From Bolinopsis microptera (Eukaryota > Ctenophora > Tentaculata > Lobata > Bolinopsidae): a DNA stretch of 60,000 nucleotides. This document shows, piece after piece, positions 13,801 to 22,854 of this stretch (position 1 is the first letter of the stretch; every line of letters begins with the position of its first letter). Below the pieces are notes generated by a model. That model searched no databases. It saw nothing but the letters and a program-made list of their open reading frames with translations, and was not told the DNA's origin. The translations under genes and the position numbers were made by a program. Where the stretch lies: assembly GCF_026151205.1 (NCBI RefSeq), contig NC_087077.1:18090475-18150474 (forward strand), given 5' to 3'.

Positions 13801-16800
13801 ATTTGGGTTTGTAAATGTATAGTCGGGCTGGTTATTTTTGGCCAACTTTTTTAGGAGTTTTTAGTGAGGTGTGATGTGACTGGTAACAAACAAATTAACT
13901 TTTTTTTTAAACAAACAAACAAACAAACAAACAAACAAACAAACAAACAAACAAACAAACAAACAAACAAACAAACAAACAAACAAACAAACAAACAAAC
14001 AAACAAACAAACAAACAAACAAACAAACAAACAAACAAACAAAATGCATATGTTTTACGGTGATGATATCGCCTCGGAAAGTGAGGGCTCATACTGCTGC
14101 TCCTGTTCCTCTGATGAGGAAGAGGAGGAGGATCAACTAACCGAACTAAGGTGAGGGAGGTAGTGAGAGGGGATCCCCAGAGGAGACTGGAGAGGGGTCG
14201 TCTTAGTTCTTACACTTTCTATCATTTAAATTTCAATATAAGGTAAGATTTGTTTACTCTGAAAATAACATTCCTTTGTTTGCAGGAACGGACTGGATGA
14301 CATAATCGTCACTCCATTTGCTCAGATACTGGCAAGACTGCGAGAAGTGCGACATATGATGAACCGCCTCACTGCTCTTCCCACAGATGAAAACAATGAA
14401 GAGTAAGTTTAACTATTTTTCTATTTCTAAATTTGCTATTTTTAAAGACCAAACATTAAGACACCAGATAAATCTACGCAATAGAAAATTTAAGCTGAAG
14501 ACAAATGTAGCAAATCAGAATATCCTACACCATCATTTATCTCACTCCCTCCCCTCTCTTAGCGATAGAAGATTAACAGGGGTAGAACAACAGCAGCAGT
14601 TACTTGACGGGTTAGCTGACATAGACTGGGTCCTAGAACATCTCAACAAAATAAAAGCTAGGAACAGTGTCGGAGAGATGGCCCAAAATAAGGTAACCCC
14701 CTACACTGCAGCTCCTCAACCAATGTACCAAATTATAAGTGTGATGTAAAGATGGTGATTGCCCGTTTTCTGTAAACAGATTCTTGATCGGTTGATTGAA
14801 CGTCACAATATTTCAGTTTAAGAGAATGTTGACGAGAGAGCTGAGTCAGTTCTCAGAAACGTCCCGATCTGGTAACCAGGTAGCGGAATGGGTCACTAAC
14901 ACTTACTTTGAGAGGGGTGAAGATGAACTTGAGCTCGAGAAAAGCAAGGTAAGTACTCGTCAGTACTCACTCGTCAGTAGCGCACAGAGATTTACCGAAT
15001 GTTGGATTTATTGGGCAAGATTTGTTTTTCTCCATCTACCAATTGCTCCTCAAGATGAAAAAAAAATAGTATAATTTCTCGTACTTTGCAGAACCGCATT
15101 CCTGCAATCTACGCCAAAAGAATAATTCATCAAGCTTCGCAAGTCCTTAAGGGAAACGTACCGAAGTACGGCGTAGAGGTAAGATATCAAATGTTTACAT
15201 TCTGTGATACATTTCTCGCCATCTCTTTTCTTCTAGCCGCTCTTTTATCATAGCTTGTACCGGTAAAGTTATATCAATTGTTCGAAATTTATTGTATTCA
15301 CGTTGATGCGACAAAGGAAACTGCTATTTTTAGTAAAAGTAAAGTAATCGTAACATTTTGTCAGGTTGAAGATGACGACGCGATGGGTATGATGGTGGCT
15401 CAGATAAACACTTGGAATTTTGACATGTTCAAATTCTCTACAATCAGTAAAGATCATCCCCTAGTGTCTATGGCTTATATTATTTTACAATCGGTGAGTG
15501 TGAAACTGTAAGCTACTGACTAGTTGATTAGTATGAGACTAGCCGTTACGTCACGATATCGAGTTTTGATATTCATTAATCAGTTGAGGTGGTACAAATC
15601 GATCAATTATCATCGATTAATATCGAAATTTATTTTATAAATTTCACATACCTAGTCACAAGTTGTATATAAATTGTAATACATTCATGTATACGATATA
15701 TGTTTAAAATAAATATTGTATATATGTATTAAATATATAATACATATAAGTTTATTTACGTATATCACTATTATATACTCCTCGTCTCAGGAACGAAACT
15801 TGTTACGATCCTACAACATAGACCCAGCCACCTTTATAAAGTACATGTTTGTAATAGAAGCAAACTACCACACTAATAACCCTTACCACAACGCTACCCA
15901 CGGTGCTGACGTAATGCAGTCCTGTCACGTGTTACTGGGCTACTCCGTTGTTGAGGTGAGTTCCAAACACATGGAAATATTTTGTAATTTGTTCAGGTGA
16001 GACTCGCCATTTTGTGACTCTAATTTATTATTCTAGCTCTCCACGATGTTGTGTTGCTACACGTTGTATACCTCTCGTGCACGCCGGCCGGCTGCATGCG
16101 CTTCGCGCGCAATAAAAAGGGGTTACAGCGTGTGTCAAATGTTGTGGTGACATTACATTTATCATTATTTAATAAATGCTAGAATTTATTATTTAAGTTT
16201 GGATTTAAGATGTTTCACGTTACCACGTACCCTTATAACCCACAAGTAAATACTCATCAACGTTTGTACTAGCGTTTATCCCGGACCTTTCCAGCAAGTT
16301 TTCACGGATCTGGAGGTGTTCGCAGCTCTGTACGCATGTGCAATACACGATGTGGACCACCCTGGTCTGAGTAACCAGTTCCTCTCTAACACCAGTAACG
16401 CACTGGCTATACTGTACAATGACCATGCTGTGTTGGAGAACCACCATCTTGCTACTGCTTTTAAATTCCTCAAGGTTCGTTGTTTCGGAGTTTATTTAGC
16501 CTGTTTCGGAGTTTATTTAGCCAGTTTGGTTCAGTTTCGAATTTTTTAGTGATTAAGTTGACAGTGAACAGAAAACTCCATATTTCAGGAAGATGAACTA
16601 AACTGGGCGTCAGGAATGGACGACAAGCAGAGAAGCCTATTCCGTAAGATGGTGATAGATCTGGTGCTCGCTACTGACATGTCCAAACACTTGTCGCTAC
16701 TGGCAGACATCAAGACCACGGTCGAAAGTAGCAAAGTTGCACATCATGGCAAGCTTGTTCTGGAGAGCTATAATGAAAGGATGTTGGTGAGTGTTCAAAC

Positions 16801-17845
16801 ACAAGGAAATGTTTTGTAATTTGTTGCGCGCTGTCTCTCGTGCGAACATATTTTGAATGTTTTGAAATGCAACTGGCAACGGGTTTCACCTCAAAGTTAA
16901 TGAAGATATTCTGTAAGATATTCACCCCATCATAACTGGTAGTTATTTATTTATTCTTTAGTGTAGATTAACTTTATTCTTATATATTTTACCAAGTGTG
17001 AAGGATCAACCATACGTTATTGATATTTTTGAAATATTTAATGATACATTGATATAATAATAAATGATTGTAATATTTTTATTGAGGCACATGCCACCCC
17101 ATGCCGGGTTTACTACTACTAGTTGTGGAGATAAATTAGCATATTGTGTGTGTACGAGACAGGAGTTGTAAAACAAACGCGCTCAGGTACTCCAAGGAAT
17201 AGTCCACTCCTGTGACATCAGCTCAGCTACTAAAGCTCTTCCCATTTACAAAGCCTGGACAGAGAAGATTATTGAGGAGTTTTACCAGCAGGGAGATAGA
17301 GAGAGGGAGCTGGGCCTCAATCTTAGTCCTATGTGCGATAGACAGGATCCATCCATAGAGAAATCTCAGGTTTGGCAATACCTATGACTATATTGATATT
17401 ATTATTATTGGACTGAAATTTTTAAGGGAGCTTTGATTGTTCACATATACTAGTTAAATGGTCATTTAGGGGGAAGAAATGACCGCGGTAAGCCGGGTTT
17501 TACCAAACCCTAACAAATTTGTAATATTCTCAGGTTGGTTTCATCGACTACATTGTCTTACCCCTCTGGGAAACACTAGGCGAGCTGATGTTCCCATATT
17601 GTCAAGAAATGTTAACTCAACTGAACGAGAATAGAATGTATTACTTTTCCCGTATTCCCGAATCCCCGCGCTGCTCCATAACAGACTCCCCCGAATCAGA
17701 CGACAGAAGCGACCTGATAGCTTCATCAGAAAAAAGGAAAAACATGAGGGTGACTGTTAATAAGGCGGACGACTGTTCAGACTTATCAAGCATCGACGAG
17801 GGGATGAAACAACAAACAATTCAGATTGAAGTGATTTTAACGTGA
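1719..17845 (+). CDS. PDE4: cAMP-specific 3',5'-cyclic phosphodiesterase 4 (PDE4), long isoform, multi-exon
   Basis: PDE4 hydrolyses cAMP to AMP and is regulated through UCR1 and UCR2. Exons assigned by splice sites and frame: 1719-1810, 3402-3474, 13241-13401, 14286-14402, 14563-14692, 14817-14948, 15092-15178, 15365-15493, 15791-15955, 16295-16474, 16589-16786, 17187-17369, 17534-17845 (stop TGA). All have GT-AG borders and joining phases; the product is 652 residues. In order: UCR1 with a PKA-type RRGSFLYR site (Ser79) and [11 protein letters not shown]2 with [14 protein letters not shown] and SRSGNQV; catalytic domain with HNATHGAD (general acid His340, metal ligand His344), HDVDHPG (His380/Asp381), metal Asp498, and the nucleotide Gln549 in KSQVGFIDY. 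An IPESP motif follows, where mammalian long forms carry an ERK site. The Asn that contacts adenine in mammalian PDE4 is Ser501. Family assignment is secure; the choice of first exon is an inference. Confidence 0.95.
1786..2905 (+). repeat. 32-copy minisatellite built from a PDE4 exon end and its splice donor
   Basis: About 32 head-to-tail units of 34-35 bp, each reading GGAGATAGACCTTCTTACTC then CTCG, then GTAAATTATAG. The first copy is the coding end of exon A with its 5' splice site. Every later copy repeats the same exon tail and donor (CTCG|GTAA). Each also ends in TTATAG, a weak potential acceptor. Variants are few (GGAAG for GGGAG, CTTCTCGG for CTCCTCGG, loss of one A), so the expansion looks recent. 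Confidence 0.97.
2960..2976 (+). repeat. poly-G run (17 G)
   Basis: An uninterrupted G tract just downstream of the minisatellite, in PDE4 intron sequence. It could form a G-quadruplex; its length in the assembly may be inexact. Confidence 0.95.
3013..3058. repeat. two overlapping 24-bp palindromes
   Basis: GCTTGTGAT-TTGTAG-ATCACAAGC occurs twice, sharing two bases. Each copy is a perfect 9-bp stem with a 6-base loop. No function is recognised. Confidence 0.9.
3402..3474 (+). CDS. PDE4: PDE4 second coding exon of form A
   Basis: The exon is bounded by AATTTCAG and donor GTAAGT. After the base that completes the split Arg codon it encodes [20 protein letters not shown] followed by MNPH, and ends in phase 0. 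That matches the phase-0 start of the common exon at 13241. The other two frames contain stops. It would splice across roughly 9.8 kb of intron that contains two further alternative first exons. Confidence 0.7.
3495..3516 (+). repeat. poly-G run (22 G) after a PDE4 splice donor
   Basis: The G tract begins 20 bases downstream of the donor at 3475. G-runs close to a 5' splice site can act as intronic splicing enhancers or quadruplexes; that role here is inference. Confidence 0.95.
6741..6836 (+). repeat. 12-bp minisatellite, 8 copies of TGTGCTTTATCG
   Basis: Eight exact units. The period is a multiple of three, so it stays open in several frames and produces artefact ORFs on both strands. Confidence 0.97.
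7117..7163. repeat. 47-bp near-perfect palindrome
   Basis: AAAATGTGCTCCTCTTTGAT pairs with the following ATCAAAGAGGAGAACATTTT with one mismatch and almost no loop. It is a cruciform-type inverted repeat rather than a typical microRNA hairpin. Confidence 0.85.
8997..9040 (+). promoter_or_regulatory. candidate promoter of PDE4 form B: three CACGTG E-boxes and a TATA motif
   Basis: CACGTG occurs at 8997, 9008 and 9022, followed by TATATA at 9035-9040. That is about 220 bases before the ATG at 9258. The order fits a bHLH-responsive promoter driving the second alternative first exon. It is inferred from motif positions only. Confidence 0.4.
9258..9398 (+). CDS. PDE4: PDE4 alternative first coding exon B
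   Basis: ATG in a fair context; 47 codons ([20 protein letters not shown] at the start, LLISTQP at the end). It ends in phase 0 at donor GTAAGTA (9399). Spliced to 13241 it continues as [12 protein letters not shown], giving a 644-residue protein with the complete UCR1, UCR2 and catalytic module. The exon has a lysine/arginine-rich patch after residue 12. A MITE lies immediately inside the intron. Confidence 0.7.
9406..10224 (+). mobile_element. Tc1/mariner-type MITE (819 bp) inserted beside a PDE4 splice donor
   Basis: The ends are inverted copies of CCTTACTCGGGAATATTATA (20 bp, exact), flanked on each side by TA, the target duplication of the Tc1/mariner superfamily. Inside each end is a related stretch: ACTGG(G/T)AAAAT, then GACCGGGAAAAATATGGCGG and CCCGG. 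These run in the same direction in both halves (about 9433-9506 and 10138-10203). No intact transposase frame is seen. The left TA is the last two bases of donor GTAAGTA. Confidence 0.8.
10627..10707 (+). CDS. PDE4: PDE4 candidate alternative first coding exon C
   Basis: It begins with two ATG codons after an in-frame TAA (10615-10617). There are 27 codons ([20 protein letters not shown], then LTMSCLP), ending in phase 0 at GTAATG. That phase matches 13241, as for forms A and B. The short Ser/Arg/Lys-rich sequence resembles in style the short variant N-termini of mammalian PDE4 long forms. There is no sequence identity to prove it, and an open 81-base frame could arise by chance. Confidence 0.45.
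10708..13240. other. PDE4 intron sequence
   Basis: AT-rich, ending in a pyrimidine-rich tract and CTCTAG before the common exon at 13241. It contains a 57-bp tandem repeat. An ATG-initiated 71-codon frame at 12202-12417 has no family match and was not accepted. Confidence 0.55.
11764..11935 (+). repeat. 57-bp tandem repeat, about 3 copies
   Basis: Units begin AATTGCGTCATCTT and contain GACGATTATTAAACGAAGTA, then AAATGTCAAATATTTTG. They start at 11764, 11821 and 11878; the third is diverged. Confidence 0.9.
13241..14948 (+). CDS. PDE4: PDE4 regulatory exons (UCR1 and UCR2)
   Basis: Four exons: 13241-13401, 14286-14402, 14563-14692 and 14817-14948. The first carries RRGSFLYR, the PKA phosphorylation motif of UCR1, in a Ser-rich context ([13 protein letters not shown]). 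The second has [20 protein letters not shown], the acidic/hydrophobic end of UCR1. The third and fourth form UCR2: [20 protein letters not shown], then the junction [14 protein letters not shown] and [20 protein letters not shown]. Known role: in mammalian long PDE4 these modules dimerise, cap the active site and relay PKA activation. The key PKA Ser and the UCR2 hydrophobic spacing are present, so the regulation is probably conserved. Confidence 0.93.
13909..14043 (+). repeat. (AAAC)n microsatellite, about 34 units
   Basis: A nearly uninterrupted AAAC array inside the PDE4 gene, ending directly at an ATG (14044). It produces phantom Phe-Val-Cys-Leu and Lys-Gln-Thr-Asn reading frames. Confidence 0.98.
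14044..14150 (+). CDS. PDE4: PDE4 candidate alternative first coding exon D (short form)
   Basis: It starts at the ATG that abuts the AAAC array. There are 35 codons ([35 protein letters not shown]) plus two bases before donor GTGAGG. The phase equals that of exon 13241-13401, so it joins 14286 in frame ([15 protein letters not shown]). No AG acceptor lies close upstream, so it is best read as a first exon. The 579-residue product would keep the second half of UCR1 and all of UCR2 but lose the PKA motif. Strong acidic and Cys composition; no close relative recognised. Confidence 0.5.
15092..17845 (+). CDS. PDE4: PDE4 catalytic-domain exons
   Basis: Eight exons, all but the last ending in phase 0. 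They encode the linker ([20 protein letters not shown]), the N-terminal helices, and the metal and nucleotide pocket: [55 protein letters not shown] and SQVGFIDYI. All four metal ligands and the purine-clamp Gln are kept. Differences from mammalian PDE4: [10 protein letters not shown] where HCADLSNPTK is usual, and HGAD for HAAD. The 103-residue last exon ends in a Ser/Asp-rich tail closing with IEVILT. It lacks the long acidic C-terminus of mammalian forms. Confidence 0.96.
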
Positions 17846-19407
17846 AAACCACGTGATTATTCATATTTGACGGAGTTAGGAGGTTTGTGGTGGTAGTTAA
17901 GCAGGTCCGTGGAAGTAGATCTCAGCAGAAGAAAGGGCACATTTTATTAGATCGAATTTTTTAATGTTTTTAACGGATGCGTGGTACACTGGAGCCAGAC
18001 CTGGATTAATCAGATGCAGTGAGTCTGCACCCCTCAGCTTGGTGCTTCAACCGAGTTACGATCTGACGGGAGTTTTTACGTAGGTCTGTACAACTACAAG
18101 ATGATCAGCTATTCACATCACTGGATACCGCGTATTTTCGGGACCCTGCACCACATATGTCCTAATGATACTATTCACGCAAAGACTACAAACGAGATAC
18201 TGTCGCGAGCTTGAGATGTGAAGTAGAGATTGCCAACTACAAATTATTCAGTTGATCAAAAGAAATTTTTAGACAGCCAATAGATTTGGTCAAACAACGC
18301 AAGTTTTGGTGTTCTTTAATTGGGCATTTGAAAATAATACATCTTCCATAACGAATAGGAAAAAAATAGGTACTTTTGGTCAGATTTAGTTAATGTTTAT
18401 GACAAGGTCAAACTCCAACTCAAAATATCATGTTTGTATTTTTCTTCGTCTTAATCTTTAGGTGTTCCATATTTTGTCTATACTTATCATGAGAGTACTA
18501 GTATTAGATGTTCCCCAGCGCAAGGGAAAACGGCGATATTACATATATTCACAATTATTTTCTTGAGAGATCGTCAAGCTATAAAACTTTATCATAAATA
18601 TGTTGACGTATGCATACTATGTATGTTTTAATAATGATAAGTAATGAAGTTTATTAATTTAATTGTTAATCGTAATTCGTAAAGTTGATATTGTATTTCA
18701 TATATTATATGTATTTACTTGTTCCCGCCAGGATTTAAGTTCAAGGAAAGTGTTAAGTGTATAAGTTTAATGTAGGAATTTAAGTATTTTGTATGTAGGA
18801 AATCATCTCTTGATGTCTCGCAATTGAATTAACAGTGATAATTGGTTTTGACAAAGTATTACAGTTTCGAGCACAAAATCACCAAAGAATGAAAGTGAAA
18901 CATATGAACGAAATAATTTTTACTTTGTTAACCATTTTGCTCGATCAGTTTTTGAAAAATTTTTAAGTCCGAATAATTCCGATTCCACAGTTATGAGTTA
19001 AAATTGTTCGAGTAAAATTGTGCATGGATAGTTTGCGTAGTATAATTATAAATAAATTATAATAGTGGATCAACGGTGCTCAATATGGCAATTTGCTTAT
19101 CTATATCCCATAAAAAGATGGCAACAAATGATTTTTTTTCTATCATTCCTCGAAATTTTAGAAACTTCGATGTAAGAAGTAAAGCGGAATAATTAAATTT
19201 AAGAATATGTAAACGCGAATAGAATTGTACAGAATGATTCGATTAAAGATTCGGAAACAATGACCTCAAAAACGATATGTTTTACTTCTTCATTTTCGGA
19301 TCTGAGAATTAGAGTTCCAATTTAATTTTGTAATAAGGTCCGTCAAATTTATGGGGTATGAAATCATTCATCAGTTTGAACAATAAATGAACTTCAGTGT
19401 TACAATT
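17846..19407. other. PDE4 3' UTR and convergent intergenic region
   Basis: AT-rich sequence between two genes that point at each other. AATAAA occurs at 19051-19056 on the plus strand and TTTATT (minus-strand AATAAA) at 18650-18655. Neither is close enough to a stop codon to be assigned with confidence. No repeat or further gene seen. Confidence 0.5.
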
Positions 19408-19746
19408 TTAACAGTCAAATATTGTTCCGTTCTGGAGCTTCAGTTTGTCTACCTCCTGCACTATTTGCTTTCGGAGAACCTGTTTAAGCTCGCTTATTTC
19501 GATAAATCCAGACCCGTCCTTGTCAATATCGTCAAACTTCTCTGAACTTCCTTCTTCGCTCAACGTCACTAGATAGCAGTTCAGCATTTTCTGGAACTCT
19601 ACTCTATCGATCTTGAGATTACCATCGTCGTCATACTTTTTGATCTCCTTCTTGATCTCAGCGTCCAAGAATGAGTCGTCGGCGAGGAGTCTCCCAAGCA
19701 TTTGTATCCTCAGTGCTACCTCCGACGTATCCGGCTCACCTGACAT
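19408..19746 (-). CDS. small two-EF-hand calcium-binding protein
   Basis: 112 residues from MSGEPDTSEV to GTIFDC, stop TAA. There are two calcium loops. Loop 1 (residues 39-50) is DDDGNLKIDRVE, with Asp1, Asp3, Asn5, Asp9 and Glu12 in place but Leu where Gly is usual at position 6. Loop 2 (75-86) is DKDGSGFIEISE, fully canonical. Between them is a short acidic linker, and a Lys/Glu-rich helix follows. The exon has an upstream acceptor at 19787-19788 (TTTTATAG on the minus strand). Thirteen further codons (starting PKSTFCGGIHCG) are open before the ATG, so a longer N-terminus is possible. Domain content fits a calmodulin-superfamily sensor; no specific orthologue is recognised. Confidence 0.8.
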   Translation of the reverse strand: MSGEPDTSEVALRIQMLGRLLADDSFLDAEIKKEIKKYDDDGNLKIDRVEFQKMLNCYLVTLSEEGSSEKFDDIDKDGSGFIEISELKQVLRKQIVQEVDKLKLQNGTIFDC

Positions 19747-19786
19747 TATGCCGCAGTGAATTCCTCCGCAAAACGTTGACTTCGGC

Positions 19787-19827
19787 CTATAAAACAGGAA
19801 CAATATGAATATTTCAGAACTTCTTAC
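19787..19827 (-). other. possible 41-nt intron in the EF-hand gene leader
   Basis: On the minus strand TTTAG|GTAAGA lies 41 bases before TTTTATAG|GCCG. The upstream sequence has stops in the frames that reach the junction, so the intron would be in the 5' UTR. This is short even for compact genomes; the acceptor could instead serve trans-splicing. Confidence 0.35.
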
Positions 19828-20444
19828 CTAAAGTAAATGCACTAGGGTCATTTTCGAATAGACTTAGAGTTAGACGCGTATCTTATAGTTATCTATATTA
19901 TCCATCAACAAGAGAGAAGCGAACCAAAAATTAGCAAGCCGGACAACGGACGCTTGGGAGTGGGAAGCAAAATTTGGAACAAAAATGCGTTACAAATTGC
20001 GAATAATATTAATAATAGTACAAAACTATCAGAAAGCAAGGTTTGCAGCTACAGGCCAGGAGACAAACACCAAGATTACGACATAAAGTTGTACCACTCT
20101 CAAACATATGAAATAGAAAGGCTTCCATATATGTAAAGTCCTCCATGATTAGTTGGTAGATAATATTGAAAGAAAGGCTTCTATTAATATAATAAGTGTA
20201 CAGATTTGGTAACAGCTATGAGGCGTGATATGAACTCTACAAATTGTGAGGCAAACTTCTTGCAGATAATATAGCAAACTACACTAGCATTATACCACAC
20301 CTCTCAGGTATATAAGAACACAAAGGATGCATTATATCGGACCTTATTTGGTCGGACAAACGTTATCAGACGCATCACGTACCCCGGATATTAAAGATGA
20401 TGATTTGACACGTTTTCCATCTGCCCTTGATGCTTGAGTCTGAC
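19828..20444. other. intergenic, nothing recognised
   Basis: AT-rich sequence upstream of the EF-hand gene. One 60-codon plus-strand frame (19954-20136) has no support. Confidence 0.5.
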
Positions 20445-20452
20445 TGCTGGTG

Positions 20453-20851
20453 CAGTGATGCACGCCGCCGCCGGACGCCGCCGCGCCGGCACATTTTCAC
20501 ACGCCGCCACGCCGATACCTCTCAAGTCGGCGTGGCGTAAAAGGAAATAGAAAGAGTATGGAGCCAGTCGGGGTTGATTTTGAACTCTAGGAGATCCAAA
20601 TTGTCCAACGACAATGTTAAGAATTTGATTTTTCTTAAATATAATTGTAAAAACCACCAAATATAATTGTAAAAACCACACTTATTACATCATTATTTCA
20701 TGCACGCACGTACGCCACAATTTTTGTGGGCCTGGAAATTCAAACCTAAATTTTGACAAAATTATGTTCCACGCCGCCGAACGCCGCCACGCCGGGCCAT
20801 TTTGGGCACGCCGCCGCCGGTTGGCGAAAAATGAACCGGCGTGCATCACTG
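20453..20851. mobile_element. hAT-type MITE, 399 bp, with 8-bp target duplication
   Basis: The terminal inverted repeat CAGTGATGCACGCCG is exact over 15 bp at both ends, and the element is flanked by perfect direct copies of TGCTGGTG (20445-20452 and 20852-20859). The 8-bp duplication and CAG start are typical of the hAT superfamily. The subterminal regions are packed with CGCCGCC/ACGCCG motifs. The centre is AT-rich with a 21-bp direct duplication (around 20637-20679). No transposase is encoded, so it is non-autonomous. Confidence 0.88.
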
Positions 20852-20859
20852 TGCTGGTG

Positions 20860-22189
20860 AACAATACCAAATACAACTCTTTTTAACACTCTACTCTGAT
20901 CCCAACCCTATCGCTATATTAACCGGAACCCTAATCCGATTCCTAACCGTACCCAGGCCAAGCACTAGCTATAGTTATACTAGTACTACCAGTACCACAT
21001 ATTAATATTTTAAAATAATGTTCAAAGTTTGGCAATTTTAGCTTCTGTCGTGTAACTATAAGATCCGGTGACTCTTTATCTTTGTCCTAGAAAAATGGTA
21101 CCAAACGGCCAAAAAGGTTAAAAATTATCAAAAAGAGTATCACTATCATTTGATTCACGATGTCAATCCTTCGCAGCTCGGTGAGGCACAGTGGTGCATC
21201 TCGCCGATCTACCGAGAAGCATTATTTGATGCGCGCGCGACCCAGTAGTGCATCGCGCTACAACATTATCATGTATCGTGATACTTTTGCAAACAGTCAA
21301 AAAGGATGTTAAATAATTCACGGAAAATGGACTAAAAATATGAACGTGATTTTTTTTCCTCTCATGATTCGTAAAGGATTGGCGGTGATCAAATGGAGTA
21401 GGTAAAGGTAAGAGTGCTGCCTGGCCCATTCGCTGACCTTTTGTTAGGATGGAATTAAATCATGTGATCAAACTAGCCTAGAATTGTTCACGTGATCAAA
21501 TGTTTTAAATCGTATTGGTTATAAATTAGCCACGTGATTTAAAATTTGTTATATAGTGGCTATGATTCTGATTAGAATACACTGCTGAAAAACCTTTTAG
21601 TTCTTCAAGTTCAATTCTTTTGTTGAGTCGCGATGAGAGCAGAGCGTATTAAGGGATTTTATTAATTAACTCACCATTGCGCTACCACGTGACTTAAGCC
21701 TTATACTTCACATTGACATTCACATAGCCATGTGTATACGCGTACTGCAAGCGAGAGGGCTCTGGTTAGAGCAAGCCTTATACTGTTCATATTGGTACAG
21801 TTTTAGATTTGCAGCCAAACTAACATAAAATGTTCCGGATGATGATTAACCACTTTACAGTTACACTTGACTGTCACGTGACTTTTTCAACCTGTCCTCA
21901 AGCTGGCCCTGAACGACTATTCGAAACCTTAACCATCTAATCTGATCCCAACCTTAACATTGTCCTTAACGAGAAAATTTGACAAAATTCTTTATACGGT
22001 CATATCACTGATCACGTGATCGAGACATTTTTTCGCCAGGGGAGCATCTTAACCCTAAGTCATGGGGGGTGATTCGGAATGAGCTTCCGAAAATACATCG
22101 ATTCAAGTTGGTTTCAACTGTCGGGGCACTTTTAGAACAATCTCGAAGATCGACTGTAAAGCGATTTAGCACGCTCGGAGTGTTTCACT
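20860..22189. other. intergenic with one dispersed repeat module
   Basis: Module at about 21150-21270 (CACGATGTCAAT..TCGCAGCTCGG, then CACAGTGGTGCATC and CCAGTAGTGCATCGCG). It recurs with divergence at 57573-57690, and its start recurs at 23490-23515. The rest is unremarkable AT-rich sequence with scattered CACGTG(A) sites. Confidence 0.6.
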
Positions 22190-22771
22190 TGTATCACGTG
22201 GTGACCCCCACTGTCGCTTCACTAATATAGTGTAGAGTTTCTACGATACAGAGCACTCGTGCGCGGCGGTTCATACAACGTATGACAATGTTTCACCTAG
22301 CTGTGTTTCTAAACGGCCCGGCCTCATTTAAAAAATAGTCATAGTCGCAACGTGAGACTCTTTAATTAAGAGGGGTCAAAGACATGACATCAACAAGTAT
22401 AACTTAAATTTTATGCAAAAACGTCGAGCGTCTTGACGGGTTGGCATCGTTAATCTTAATCAAGCAAAATCGTCGAGCTAAATCATTTTACAGTGGAAGT
22501 ACAGTGGAACTTCGAGATTTTTCTAAATCACTGCTCACGTTACCCAGCTTGCAGTTTGAGTAAGTTGCTGATCTATGGCTCGCTTCTCTTTGTCAGACAA
22601 TGTCATTGTAGGCGGGAACCAATTTAGATACTACTAGTAGTAGTACTATTACTATTAGTATTAGTATTAACCATTTGGAGGCGATAGTAAAGTATGTTGC
22701 CATCTTGTTCGTAACACTTATCATGCTAATGAAAAACTGTAATCGTACTTTGCGATAGTCAGAGCTAGCCT

Positions 22772-22854
22772 TTTACTGGGCCGCGCTCAGCTTGTCATTC
22801 CGCCTAATCTCTATTCTATGTTTATGAACATGATAGCCTGAGGTCCCCAGGTAA
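22772..22854 (+). mobile_element. 83-bp miniature element, copy 1
   Basis: It begins TTTACTGGGCCGCGCTCAGC and ends GAGGTCCCCAGGTAA, with imperfect inverted ends (TTAC-TGGG / TTACCTGGG). It is flanked by perfect AGCTAGCCT direct repeats (22763-22771 and 22855-22863). A second copy lies in the opposite orientation at 25548. Confidence 0.75.

Noticed and set aside
13851-14092. Phe-Val-Cys-Leu and Lys-Gln-Thr-Asn repeat proteins
   Set aside because: Artefacts of the (AAAC)n microsatellite, whose period leaves all frames open.
19954-20136. 60-codon frame upstream of the EF-hand gene
   Set aside because: Opposite strand, no ATG-quality context, no domain and no splice support.
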